This document shows positions 34,605 through 45,800 of a stretch of DNA of 64,000 nucleotides, in pieces. Under the pieces are notes generated by a model, which saw nothing but the letters and a program-made list of their open reading frames with translations, ran no database searches and had not been told where the DNA came from. Source of the stretch: Diospyros lotus. Taxonomy: Eukaryota; Streptophyta; Magnoliopsida; Ericales; Ebenaceae. Position 1 is the stretch's first letter. Every line of letters begins with the position of its first letter. The DNA is taken from positions 144,001 through 208,000 of the forward strand of contig NC_068351.1 of NCBI RefSeq assembly GCF_014633365.1, written 5' to 3'. The translations under genes were made by a program, and so were the position numbers.

Positions 34605-35765
34605 AGTTGCTTCGCCATGATGTGCATTGGGGACTGCTGGGCCGCTTGCTTCAATCTATTCACCATGATGGCAAAATTTGAACGCTCGGGTTGATGCTTG
34701 GTGAAGTCAGTTGTTATCACAATGGACGTCATCATCTTGGTGATTTCTACACTATCTCGTAACACCTTTACTATTACCTTTCGCTTGCATTGATCAACGT
34801 TTTCTTTCAGTGCATATGGAGCTCGTGTTTATGGATCCTAATGATCAACGTAGCGTTTGATGTGTGTGTGATTTTTAGTTGCATCAGGTGCTGTAATTGG
34901 CAAGCTTATGGTTGCCCACTTCTCTTTGTACCTTTGCTCATAAGGTGTCAACAATGGTGCACCTTTCGGTGTTTTCTGGATTGGTTGATGATGAGTGAGT
35001 CCATCATGATAAGAGTTATATATTCAGGACAGTAAGCAAAAAGAATATGAAAAATGGCAAATAAATGGAACATGTAAGACTTAGGGATCATGGTTTGCAC
35101 CGAACTGAGGGAGAAGATGCATGATTACGTTAAGGTATAATGTTGGTGAGCTTTTTAGGCAAGTTATTCCTATTCTATGGACCTAAGGCCTAGGCTTAGA
35201 CTCAAAATGGTTCAATTAGGGCTTTTATTATTAAATCAATCTAATATCTTGATTATGTTAATTATCTTGATTTTGGTTGGTTGTTAGAATTAATTTGAAG
35301 CAATTCATTGAGCAGTTTCAGGGGCTTGCGGGGTTGGCGTTGAACGTAAAGGGGTGGGAACTGGGAAAGGGACCCAATGTAGGCCCATAGCCAACTTGGT
35401 ACGAAGAAAGGAATATGAGAGGAAAGTTATAGGCTTACGGGAATTATTATATAATATAGGAATAGGAGATCAATCCAGAGATGCTTTATTTTAATAAAAC
35501 AATGACAAAACGAATATATATATATATATATAACATGCAATATTCGCTTTCTCCGCTACAAGTGATTCACGCAAAGTGGAAGCAGTGGGGGGGAGGCTTC
35601 CAGAGGACGTGAGCAATCAGGAAAACCAAGCGGAGTACAGCAACAGATTCACCACCCTAACTCAAACTGACTTTCTTCTTTATCTGGCCTTCTTCGAACC
35701 AAGGAATCACGTTCACGTGCCACGTTTCTATCCAACCAGAACGGGTCAATACATTATTAGACCAC

Positions 35766-35805
<40 letters not shown>

Positions 35806-36572
35806 GCAAAGAATCATATAATTTTTTTTTAATGAAATAAATAAATCTTCTTCTTTCTCAATTAAAGAGAAATGACGTGAGAACTAAAATATTCTTCTTT
35901 AAATTTTATTAAAAGACAACTATGGAATTGTATTTCATAATTATTTATTTAGTCTCTTGGTAAAAATAAATAAATAATTTTTTTTTCTCTGATTGATTAT
36001 TTATTTATTTATTCATGGTTCTTTTCTTCAAGAGCTTGTATTGGTGTGGTTCCAAAGAGAGATTAATTCACAGGTCTACTGCTGCGGCTACTACTACTGG
36101 CCACCAAAACGCATTTATTAAAAATAGCAAAAACAACAACGGGGAGTGAGTTGGTTGGTTGGGGTTGGGGAGGCGCTGGGAAGTCGGAGATAGAATAGAA
36201 CCCTTACTTACTACTACTACTGCTACTACTACGCCTGCCCATCCCTCGAAGCAATCCCCCCCGCCCCCATCTTCTCTCAGCAGCATGTTCTTCATCAGCT
36301 CCAGCGTTTAGAGGATTTACTATTATTGGATCCATCCATCGGATCAGAACAAACCAACCATCCTCACAACCACAACCCCATCTTCTCTTCTCTCATCACT
36401 TCCATTTATCCCCACCCTACCACAAGGAAACCAATTATCCAAAACTCTCTCTCTCTCTCTGCAGTCCGTATGTTGGCTGGGCTATAGACTAGAAAGAGTA
36501 TATAATCCAATCCCCCCTTCCTTGGGACCAAATTTCTGGTGGATAACGAGGGAGAAACACAATAATAAAGAA

Positions 36573-36616
<44 letters not shown>
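34605..36616. other. Spacer between CDKB1 and the LEA_2 gene
   Basis: The first few hundred bases are presumably the CDKB1 3' UTR. It holds a (TA)n run (about 35514-35532), a (CT)n run (35766-35803) and, adjoining the next ATG, an (ATT)n run. I see no gene or transposon boundary. Confidence 0.5.
36572..36616. repeat. (ATT)n microsatellite ending at the LEA_2 start codon
   Basis: About 15 trinucleotide units run directly into the aATG at 36617, so the repeat lies in the immediate 5' leader. Confidence 0.9.
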
Positions 36617-36619
<3 letters not shown>

Positions 36620-37258
36620 GAGGTAGAATCTCAAGCTTCTTCCAAAGACCAGAAACCAATCGGAGGTCGTCCTGCTGCTGCTGCTGCTCGGAAGAAACGT
36701 GCTAGGAATATTTGTTTGGTGGCCATTGCCGTGATATTGGGCCTTCTACTCATACTCCTAATATTGGGATTTACCGTCTTCAAGGCCAAGCACCCCGTGA
36801 CCACCGTCGACTCCGTCGCCCTTAAAGATTTCAAACTTTCGCTGGATATCGCCAGGCTCAGAGTGTTATTAAACGTCTCCCTTGACGTCGATCTCTCCGT
36901 GAAGAACCCGAATAAGGTGGGATTCAAGTACACCAACAGCTCCGCCCTCTTGAAGTACCGGAATCAAGTGGTCGGCGAGGCCCCACTCCCGGCCGCCAAG
37001 ATTCCCGCTGACAGAACCGTGCCTATGAATCTCACCCTCACCTTGATGGCCGATCGATTGCTTACCAACTCCAAATTGTACTCCGACGTCCTCTCCGGTA
37101 CGTTGCCCCTCAGCACCTTCACCAGAATTTCGGGCAAAGTCCAAATCTTCAACATCTTCAAAATTCACGTAGTCTCTTACACGTCCTGCGATTTGAACCT
37201 CGATGTCATGAGCAGAACTGTGGCTAACCAGACCTGTCACTATAAGACCAAGTTATAG
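36617..37258 (+). CDS. LEA_2 / NDR1-HIN1-like membrane protein
   Basis: 213 aa, single exon, true ATG. It has a short basic cytosolic N-terminus (RKKRAR at 25-30), one hydrophobic membrane anchor (about 31-54) and an LEA_2 beta-sandwich domain. The family core VKNPNKVGFKYTNS lies around residue 95. Potential N-glycosylation sites are visible (NLT, NQT), and a Cys pair lies near the C-terminus (SYTSCDLNL, NQTCHYK). Members of this family sit in the plasma membrane or ER with the domain outside, and are linked to stress or defence; the precise role here is unknown. It lies 2 kb downstream of CDKB1. In Arabidopsis an LEA_2 gene is also beside CDKB1;1. No damage is seen. Confidence 0.9.
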
Positions 37259-40123
37259 CGAGATCCGACTCCTATTCTGGACACGTTCGTTCGGATCTGA
37301 TCCCAAAATAACCGCAATACAGAAATCTGGATTTGGAACACTTGGGGCAATGGGATTCATGGTGGTGGCTTGGCTGGCTTGTGGTAATTAAACTAGATAG
37401 TTGTAGTTTCTTCCGATGCATTTTTTTTTTGGGGTAGCATTTGATTTTTGATTTTGATAGCAGCAGATCAGATGATACATGGTAAGGTATGGTATGATAT
37501 GGTATGGTAAGAGTCTCTCTGTGCAGTGTAGTGCTGTGCTGTGCTGTCTTAATTTGTTCCTTGGTTGGCATGACCAGACCCTCTAATAATGTCTAATTAT
37601 ATGTTTGTTGGGCTTGCAGCTTTTTTCACAATTCTATTATCTTCTTTGCGTACGTATGTTGTGTGGGTGGTTGGTTGTTGGATGCGTTCAAAGCCGTAAA
37701 TTTATCTTTCAGAAAAGAGAACTGTCGGTATTTATGAGATTGAGATGAGGACAAAGCTATCTGTCTATTGTTTTGCAGTACATTGCGAGTGAAGACGGAC
37801 AAAGCTATCTGTTAATGGTCTTGTAACCTAGTAATAGGCACCTGGTACTACATACAATGTCATCACCCTTTCTAAGGTTTGACAGAGGACTGTTCCCGCC
37901 CCCACTCTAACCCTTCTGCACAAACAGGCGATACTCGAACGGGGCCAATATAAAGCCCTAATGAGCCGTTCAAATTTGTCAACGCTGGGCAGAAACGTAG
38001 CACTACAAGAGACAGGTTGATCACTAATAAAATTATTTTATTAATTGATATGAGTGTTCAGAGGCTCAAATCAAAGTATAGTAAAATTATTTTATTTAAA
38101 AATAATATGCGTCTAACATTACTCATGAAAATTTTCATTTGACTTATGGGTTGTTTTACCAAACACAATCTTACTTGAACTTAATTGAAGTTTAGTTTAT
38201 GGTCCAACTGTATCAATCTTAAACCTATATGTGCTCCCCCCCGCCCCCTCCGTAGTCTTTGCACGTTGCAGGAGACTCACACATGTTCTACATATCTGAT
38301 TTCAAGAAACCAGTCATAATCTTCGCACATTGCAGGATTTGTGTTCGCGTCTCGAAAGATACTACTGCAAGTGCAGGGGGTGGGGGGCTTACACTGAAAC
38401 GCTGTAGTAGCAGTGGACATGGATAAAAACATTAATGCTTGTTGTTATGGTTCAGACTGCTAACACAGTGCAACAATATTCGAGGGATGCACCATCTTAC
38501 AGCCAAGACCAAAGTGATATCTAAGTTAAGCCGCCCATTCCACCAATCTTAAGCAGACTACAGAGAGAGCAAAAAGTGCAGGACAGATTATGCTTGTGTT
38601 AAGCCACGCAGCCCGCATGATTGTGAACCGTAGGCTCAAGCGACAGTTGCAAACAAGGCACTGACATTCCAACATGACAGGTTACACATTCAACCAAAAA
38701 ACCTACAGACCAGCAAATAACAGACAACATTCCAGCGAAGAAACATGGATCAAGATGGAACCCTTTTAACACAAACATAACGGGAAAAAATGGTCTAGAA
38801 ACATGATGTGGACCAATTTTCCTTGCAGAGACACAGTAATAGAATAGTAGCCGTACCTAGAATTCTTTCTGGAAAAATCTTTAAGATTAAGCGCAAATTA
38901 TGTGGAACGTGATATAAAGACTAGTGCATGCAGGAAAGAGTACCAACAATATACTATAAAAAAGCCCCAAAAGATGCAATTTATCAGAAACTGAAAGCGA
39001 TTTAAAAAGAAATAACCAAAAGCCATTACGATGGATCTTAACAGTGGCGGTTCCAAATAGGCAGGTAATTTCGAAACATGACCCTCCAAGTAAAAAAGCT
39101 AAAGGTTTTTCTTAGCCACAAAAAAACAAAAACAAAAAAAAGGAAGCTAAAGGTTTATGGGATTTGAATCATAAAAATAAGAACGTTTATTTTCTACCAA
39201 CGGAATTGAGTCTACCTGCTAGTGACAAAGACTCCAGCTTCAGTTCTGAAAGTGTGGCTTTGCTAGCATTTTTTACAACAATCTTTATTTTGGGGCTTTG
39301 GAGCTAAGCACAGAAACATCACAAGCATGAGAAATCACAGACCAGCCTGCAATAAGTTCCCATTTTGAAGTTGTTGGAGTGACTATGCCAGCAGCACCAA
39401 CTCCATCACATCCTGCACTTTTCCTGCTGAAGAACCTAAAACAATGTGGCTCTCTAATTATCATTAACCCAAAAGACTTTATAGTCCCACTCTATTGTTT
39501 CATAACACCACCTCCACCTCCTCGTGTGATGCCGACAGCAGCAATTCTTAAACTTGATGCAACTGTGTCGACACCTTTGGGAAAAGGAATCCGGATCTAT
39601 TTTCTTACCAATTGCAAACGTAAGAGATTGTTTACCCAATTTCTTCATTTCCAACAAATTTGGAATATTGCTGTTATAATGGTTAATCAAACAAATTGAG
39701 CTCCATTACATGAATCATACGAGAAGTAAACAAAATGAAATTGGGAAATGAAAACATACTAGAGCAGGTACTTCTCGGCAAATCCCGTGCAGTGATATTT
39801 CAAAATGATTTTTGCTTCAGAGGCAACAATGCTTACCTTACCAAATTTAATTAATGTCCAAAATGCTATACAATGTTATCCTATGGTATAAACTTGGTCA
39901 AAGAGAGGACTGCTTCTTATCAAAACAAACCTCTCCAACATCAAGTGTATAATTGCAACAAAAGGAAAGCATGTTACTGTTTCAAAGGAACAAGACTTAC
40001 AAGAATGTCAATCCATGACAACCTGAGTGAGCATTACAATTATCAAAATCAAACTATCTGTAGATCTCAAAAAGAGTATGTCATCACCAGTATTTGAAGT
40101 TTAACTTTCTGCATAACCCAAGA
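37259..40123. other. Spacer, no gene supported
   Basis: It contains the LEA_2 3' UTR at the left and the 3' UTR of the - strand gene at the right. Several short frames show no family signature. No transposon ends were identified. Confidence 0.5.
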
Positions 40124-40858
40124 TCAGAATTCGAGCTTTCTGCATAAACTTTGGCTAATGTTCCTTAATTTTCTTGTCCCCTTCCTAGGAGCACCTGGAC
40201 AGGTTTCAGCAATCCCACTAAGACGAATTGCAAAATTAGGGGTCTTAAGCCCATCAGTACCAGGATCCTGAGGTAAAATTTCAGCAAGAAGCCCCTCGGT
40301 CTGCTTTGTAACAATGGCTTCCAAAAGTGTCCCGTACATGGTTTCAAGTAATATTTCATCACCTGGCATGGTTTCAGCATCAGTTTCATAATTTCCATTT
40401 AGGGAGAACTTTATAGAAGAGTCAAAATCCAGCCGTCGAGAAACTTTGCTGCATGAATCTTCCATAAACTTCTTACAACGGGGAGCCAGCATAAGCTCAT
40501 CTGGACCTGGAGCAAATGGGTTAAAAACGCCCTCCTTTGGGGTACTGAGGCTACCATTGACAGAAGCGGACGAGTCATCATTCGGGGGGGAATCAAAGCA
40601 GACAAACTTCTTAGAGGAAGAAACCAATGTTAGTGGAGAAGACAGATCAAATAGAAAGTCCCCGATCTCTTTCTGTGAATCTGGAGTTATAGGCCATAGA
40701 GAAGCAGCTTCCTCATCAGCGGCTGTGGATGGTCGAGACAGCTCAGTGACATTATACTTGGCTTTCTGAATAACGAAATTCTGTTCTAATTCGTTCATTG
40801 ATTCCGGAAAAAGGCTTCCCACTTGATCTGGTTGATTCATGGCGTCTTCCGTATCCAT
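40124..40858 (-). CDS. Plant-specific protein, possible SIAMESE-related CDK inhibitor (SMR11-like)
   Basis: 244 aa, intact, starting at a true ATG. An intron acceptor (ttttcag) lies about 20 bases upstream of the ATG, so a spliced 5' UTR is likely. The protein is hydrophilic with no membrane segment or known catalytic motif. Conserved-looking elements are FNPFAPGPDELMLAP in the middle (rich in P/G), an EILLETMYGTLLEAI helix, and near the C-terminus CPGAPRKGTRKL (from about residue 220). This resembles the C-P-x-A-P-R-K box of SIAMESE/SMR inhibitors. SMR proteins bind CDK-cyclin complexes and promote endoreduplication. The assignment rests on short motifs from memory and could be wrong; 'uncharacterised conserved plant protein' is the safe name. 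The frame and start are well supported. Confidence 0.7.
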   Translation of the reverse strand: MDTEDAMNQPDQVGSLFPESMNELEQNFVIQKAKYNVTELSRPSTAADEEAASLWPITPDSQKEIGDFLFDLSSPLTLVSSSKKFVCFDSPPNDDSSASVNGSLSTPKEGVFNPFAPGPDELMLAPRCKKFMEDSCSKVSRRLDFDSSIKFSLNGNYETDAETMPGDEILLETMYGTLLEAIVTKQTEGLLAEILPQDPGTDGLKTPNFAIRLSGIAETCPGAPRKGTRKLRNISQSLCRKLEF

Positions 40859-42846
40859 TGATCTCTGAGAACTGAAAAAGCAGCAGAACTCTTAGCATAC
40901 AAGATGAAGAGGGAAGAAGAAAGTAGGGATTTTGTCAGCTAATTTCTCTCTTTTTAAGTTTTTTTTTTTTTTTACTGGGAAGGAGAAAACTGGATAAGAA
41001 CTTTTTGCAGAAAACAGCAGGCAAAATAATGCGATAAAAGACAAACAAGTCGGAAAACGAAAATTAGTCACGTAATACACAAGAAGTTAAACCCTAGCTC
41101 AGAATCACAACGGCTTGAAATCTAGGATTGGAAAAGAATCCACATAAAACCCAATTCGTCAACTACGAGAAAAAGGATGGAAAATTTGAGCGAAGACACT
41201 AGGCTAGAATGCAAGTAGCAGAGGCTTCAGAAGGAAAATCTGAACCACAAATAAAAAGTAAAAAAAAGGGGGGCATTTCCATGAAAGGAGATGAGACACT
41301 AGCTTACTTAACAATTCTAATAAACCCTAATAACAAAACAAACATCAAGGACAACATGTACACATATAGATTAAAGAAACGAAACGTACAGGAGAGCGAG
41401 CTGAGTACAATTCATAATGCCAAGAGGAAAAATTTACGAACTTGATGGGGTCTATTTGTAAAAGAAAATTTGCCAAGAACGTAGAAGCAGAAGCAGTAGC
41501 AGTAACAGTAACGTCGGCTGCAGAATGGGCAGGGCCAACGACGATTGACAGATGACTGCGGGTGGACTGGATTTGCAGCAGAGCAGCGTCGAATCGATTA
41601 AAAAAAGGGAATGAAGACGAATGGAACGACATATACAAAATCTTCTCTCTTTCTTCCGGTTCTGGACTGCAGGCAGAGGAGTGGATATAAAAAAAATAAT
41701 AATAATAATGGAAAATAATTTTTTATTAAGTAATATTAATTAAAATTTTGATAAAAATATTTTTTATTTGAGATTGGGACTGCATCTATTTTTCTTTTCT
41801 TAGTTTGATTTATAAAATAATTTTAATATTATATATTTTATTAAAAAATATTGAAAACATTCCATAAATAACAACTCAAATACAAGTGGAATTAAAAATA
41901 GATAAAAATACATTATTTTTTCATTTTAAAACAAAAAAAATATACACATTCTCTAAAAATTAGATTCACTTATTGACATAACAAAAGAATTTTTATCAGA
42001 AAACTGAAGATAATTTTGTGCATTCATAATTGCACTCACACAGTTTGTCATCCCTTTTCTTTCCATCAATTCTGTTGTGATTTAAGGAAGATTGAATGAA
42101 AATACTTTGTATGTACACTGTTTCCTTCCTTTCATTTCATTATGTGAAAATGGTTTTTTTTTTAATTAATATCATTTAGATGCACGTAATCGTGCTTTTT
42201 ATAATCATAAGTGTTGCAATAAGTTAAATTTTATTAACCTGCTTCTCATTTAAATTACTAAAATAAGTTAAAAAATTTACACTCCATCAATATTTTAAAT
42301 TTAACATAATAATGAGCCTTGAAATTTTATTTTAAAAAGTTAAATAATTTAATTAAAATGGGAGTTTAGGAGGAACAGAAGCAGCAAGCAAAAAGTGGGT
42401 AAAATTCAAAATTCGATTTAAGAATCAAATACATCTCCTAAGCAATTGGAAAGGGACAGATGCATAAATTTTTTATTCCAAGCTTTCATTTATGGCAAGT
42501 GTACATTGGTATATTGTTGGACCTCCCCCCCCTCATGGTCACTTTGTATATATGGCTCCAGGGACCTGGTCGCTGTTACATACACTTGAAGCTTTTCAAT
42601 ACAAAATATTATCGACATCGACATATATAGCCAGCCAGTGGAGAGCAGTTCAGTTATATCTGCCACTTCACTCTTAACAATGTCCAGCTCCAGCAGCAAC
42701 CCAACCCACCCTTTCTACACTGCCCAGTATTCGGTCAGATTTTCTCCGACCGTGCTCTTGATATATAATAATCAGGAGAAGGCTGCTTTGGAATAGGATT
42801 TAATCCCCCAGAGCAGAAAACCTCCTGGATGTTACCCTAGTTACTT
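40859..42846. other. 5' region of the SMR-like gene and 3' spacer of the RNFT-like gene
   Basis: 40859-41680 probably contains the 5' UTR intron and first non-coding exon of the - strand gene; the donor site could not be fixed. From 41680 to 42400 the DNA is very AT-rich without features. 42490-42846 is the likely 3' UTR of the next - strand gene. Confidence 0.4.
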
Positions 42847-45800
42847 TCAGAATATCTGAAAAAACAGACTAGTTGAACCATCACCAAATGATTTCAGATC
42901 TGGAGGTTTCACCAAAGCCCTGCACAGTGGGCATGTTCTTTCCCTCTCAAACCTACACAATGCATAAGATTATGTTAACCTTCTTTACATAATAGAGAAG
43001 AAAGCTCATACATAAGCAATGCGTGCTGTGCTAACCTTATAGCAGCCAAAGGATCTAATGCTATGCTAATATTATTGAATGCGGATATTGGCAGTATAAC
43101 AACCAATTCCATCCATTGGATGAACATTGCTTTTAATGACCAGATTGGAGAGTGCTTGATGTTTATAGTTTTACTGCAATAATCACTGCAGTCCAGTGGG
43201 TGAAATTCACATTAAATTACTTTTTGTTTCAGTCGGACAGACCACGAATTGTGCCTATATACCTACGACAGGTAGACAGGTCCTGATGCCATTCTGAAAC
43301 TAGGATGCTAGGTCTATCTGCTGCTCATATGTTCATTATAGAACTGGCTCAACCACATTATTGCCATGACTCTGATATTGCCACGGCACTGCAACTAAAA
43401 AGAACATTGCCAGCCTCCTAAATGGCATCAACATTAAGAAGGCTGTCATAACAAATCCAACACATTGACATTCACATTGTCTGTAGTGACTTTACTCTAG
43501 AATCATTCGAAAGATTAACACTCTTCAAACAAATTGTTACCACCAGGTAGCATTACAGAATTACTGATTATAAGACAAACAACTCCCATACCTTTAATGC
43601 CACACTCTGAAAATGAATCTTCTAGTGCTAGATTTAGAATACAGTTAATCAACCCCAAAGTACAAACAGTAATGATAGGCTTTAAATTTTCAAGTTCACA
43701 AGGGGATAGGCAACTAAAACAGGTCATTGTCCCACTCACTTCTTGTGTGCATGTGGAGAGACACATTTACCACTCACTTCTTGCTGACCCCACAGCGTGG
43801 GATAAATGTTTGATATGTTGTTTTAACTAGCAAGCCCAAAACAACCAGAAGTTTCTTAAATATGAAACGCAAGTGCATAACAAAATACACTGAAGTACAA
43901 ATGCCGAGTAAAAAAAAGGACAGAAAACTAACCACTCTGAAACACAGTCTTCACAAAATATGTGTTTACAACGCAATAAGATAGGAGCACGCATTTTTTC
44001 CTGGCAGATAGCGCACAGATCACCAGCTGCACTGACCTGCATTAGATCATATCAGAATGGATGCTTTAACAACTTCAAGAACTAGGTCAAAACGTTATAA
44101 AGCAAAAGAAAATGGGCATCAAAATATGACAGAATAATGATAGGAACTATGAAGTTCTAATCATTCACTTTTTCTGCAGCATATCACGGTACACACACCA
44201 TAGTCATCTAACAATAAAGCAACCCAGAAATCTCATCAATTGAAAGCCTAGAAAAATGCAACTCAACAATAATATAGACCGTTAGAGGAGATGAAAAGAA
44301 GATACCACTAGACCTTATACGCAAAGTATCATATATAGGAAGAAAATGTTATTAGATACTAACAAAATCGATTTTAGATGTGCATAGCACAAATGCTTTG
44401 CAACTTACCCACAGAAGAGACAAAGAGGAGGATATCAAGGGAGGTACATGGAAATCAATTATGAGGAACAAATTATGTAAGTCTACAATACACAAGTTAA
44501 TAAGCATTATAAAAAAGATGAAGCCTTTAGTAAATAAAAAATAATTAGCCACAAGTAAATAAGCATTATAAAAACGATGAAGCCTTTAATAAATTAAAAA
44601 TAATTAGCCACACCTTACAAGTAGCAATATGGAGAAGTACAATCATTTGGCTATGTTCCACGTATGATAGCAAAAATTTGCAACCCATGAAGTATACACA
44701 AACAATAAAATGATTCCTGTGGCTGCTACATCTTTTCCTTCAACTACAAATGCCACTCAGAACAGTTACCATCGCATCTAGCCTCTAATCCAAATAGATT
44801 ACACAATCTTCGTTCTATGTCAAAGGTGATGAAAATTAACTACACAGATTGCTCCAGCAAAATACCTTTCATTACTACAAATCCATTAGTTGCCAGACTC
44901 ACGCAAGAAAACCAATCAAACCTACTTGCTGGCTCTCTATGGCATCTTGTGTCGACCAAACTAAGTATGGAACTTTTAAGTTCCATAGTTATTTAGATTT
45001 CAGCAAGTTTTCTTTGATTGAATATGGAGGAAGAAATGCCATGAATAAGAAAATCATGAGCTTAGACATGATATCAAAGGCAGTTAACTGATTAACTGAA
45101 TCAATTGGATTTCAGTGTTGATAATGCGAAAAGAAAAAGGTGAGCTTCAGCTGCAAGCTTCCCAGAGCTACAACCATCAGGTACATGAATGAGTATAATA
45201 GGTTAAATATCCAGGAAGTGATAACTTCTGTAACCAAATAGCCAAACCAAGTAGTGGAAAGACAAAACATCTATCCTGCCTTGGAAATATTCCCAATGCT
45301 TTCCCTAGCAAGCCTCCTGCCATATGTCAATATATAGACAGGTAGTAGATATGCAGAGCCACTTTTCTGGGAGGGAGGGAGGGAGGGGGGCCTTGACTAG
45401 AATCCATGGAACAGCATTGGAACAGAAGAGAAGTATCCATCAAGCAAATAACAACTTCCTAGCATCAGATTTAACTAACTATATTAAAGATACACAAGAA
45501 TTTAGGGGATGATCAGGGGTACTCCATGGAAATATCTATTTGTGACAACCCAAGCATGATATTCAACCCACAGAAGTTGTGCCAAGAGGTGCACGAAAAA
45601 AGAAACCACGCTACCTGCTCTGACGTTGCATAAGCGCCATAATGAATCTCTTTGCGGGACAATGCCTTTAAAGCAGCAAAAAAGGATTGGGCCTGAACAT
45701 TACCATCCAAAAGAGAATTTGAGGGGGGAGCCAAAAAGGAACAAGAACCATTTAAAATCTACTCTACCTACTACATATCGGCCACGAAAAGGAAGTTCAG

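Noticed and set aside
36869..37240. 123-codon - strand frame opposite the LEA_2 gene
   Set aside because: A mirror frame of a well-supported LEA_2 coding exon, with no family similarity.
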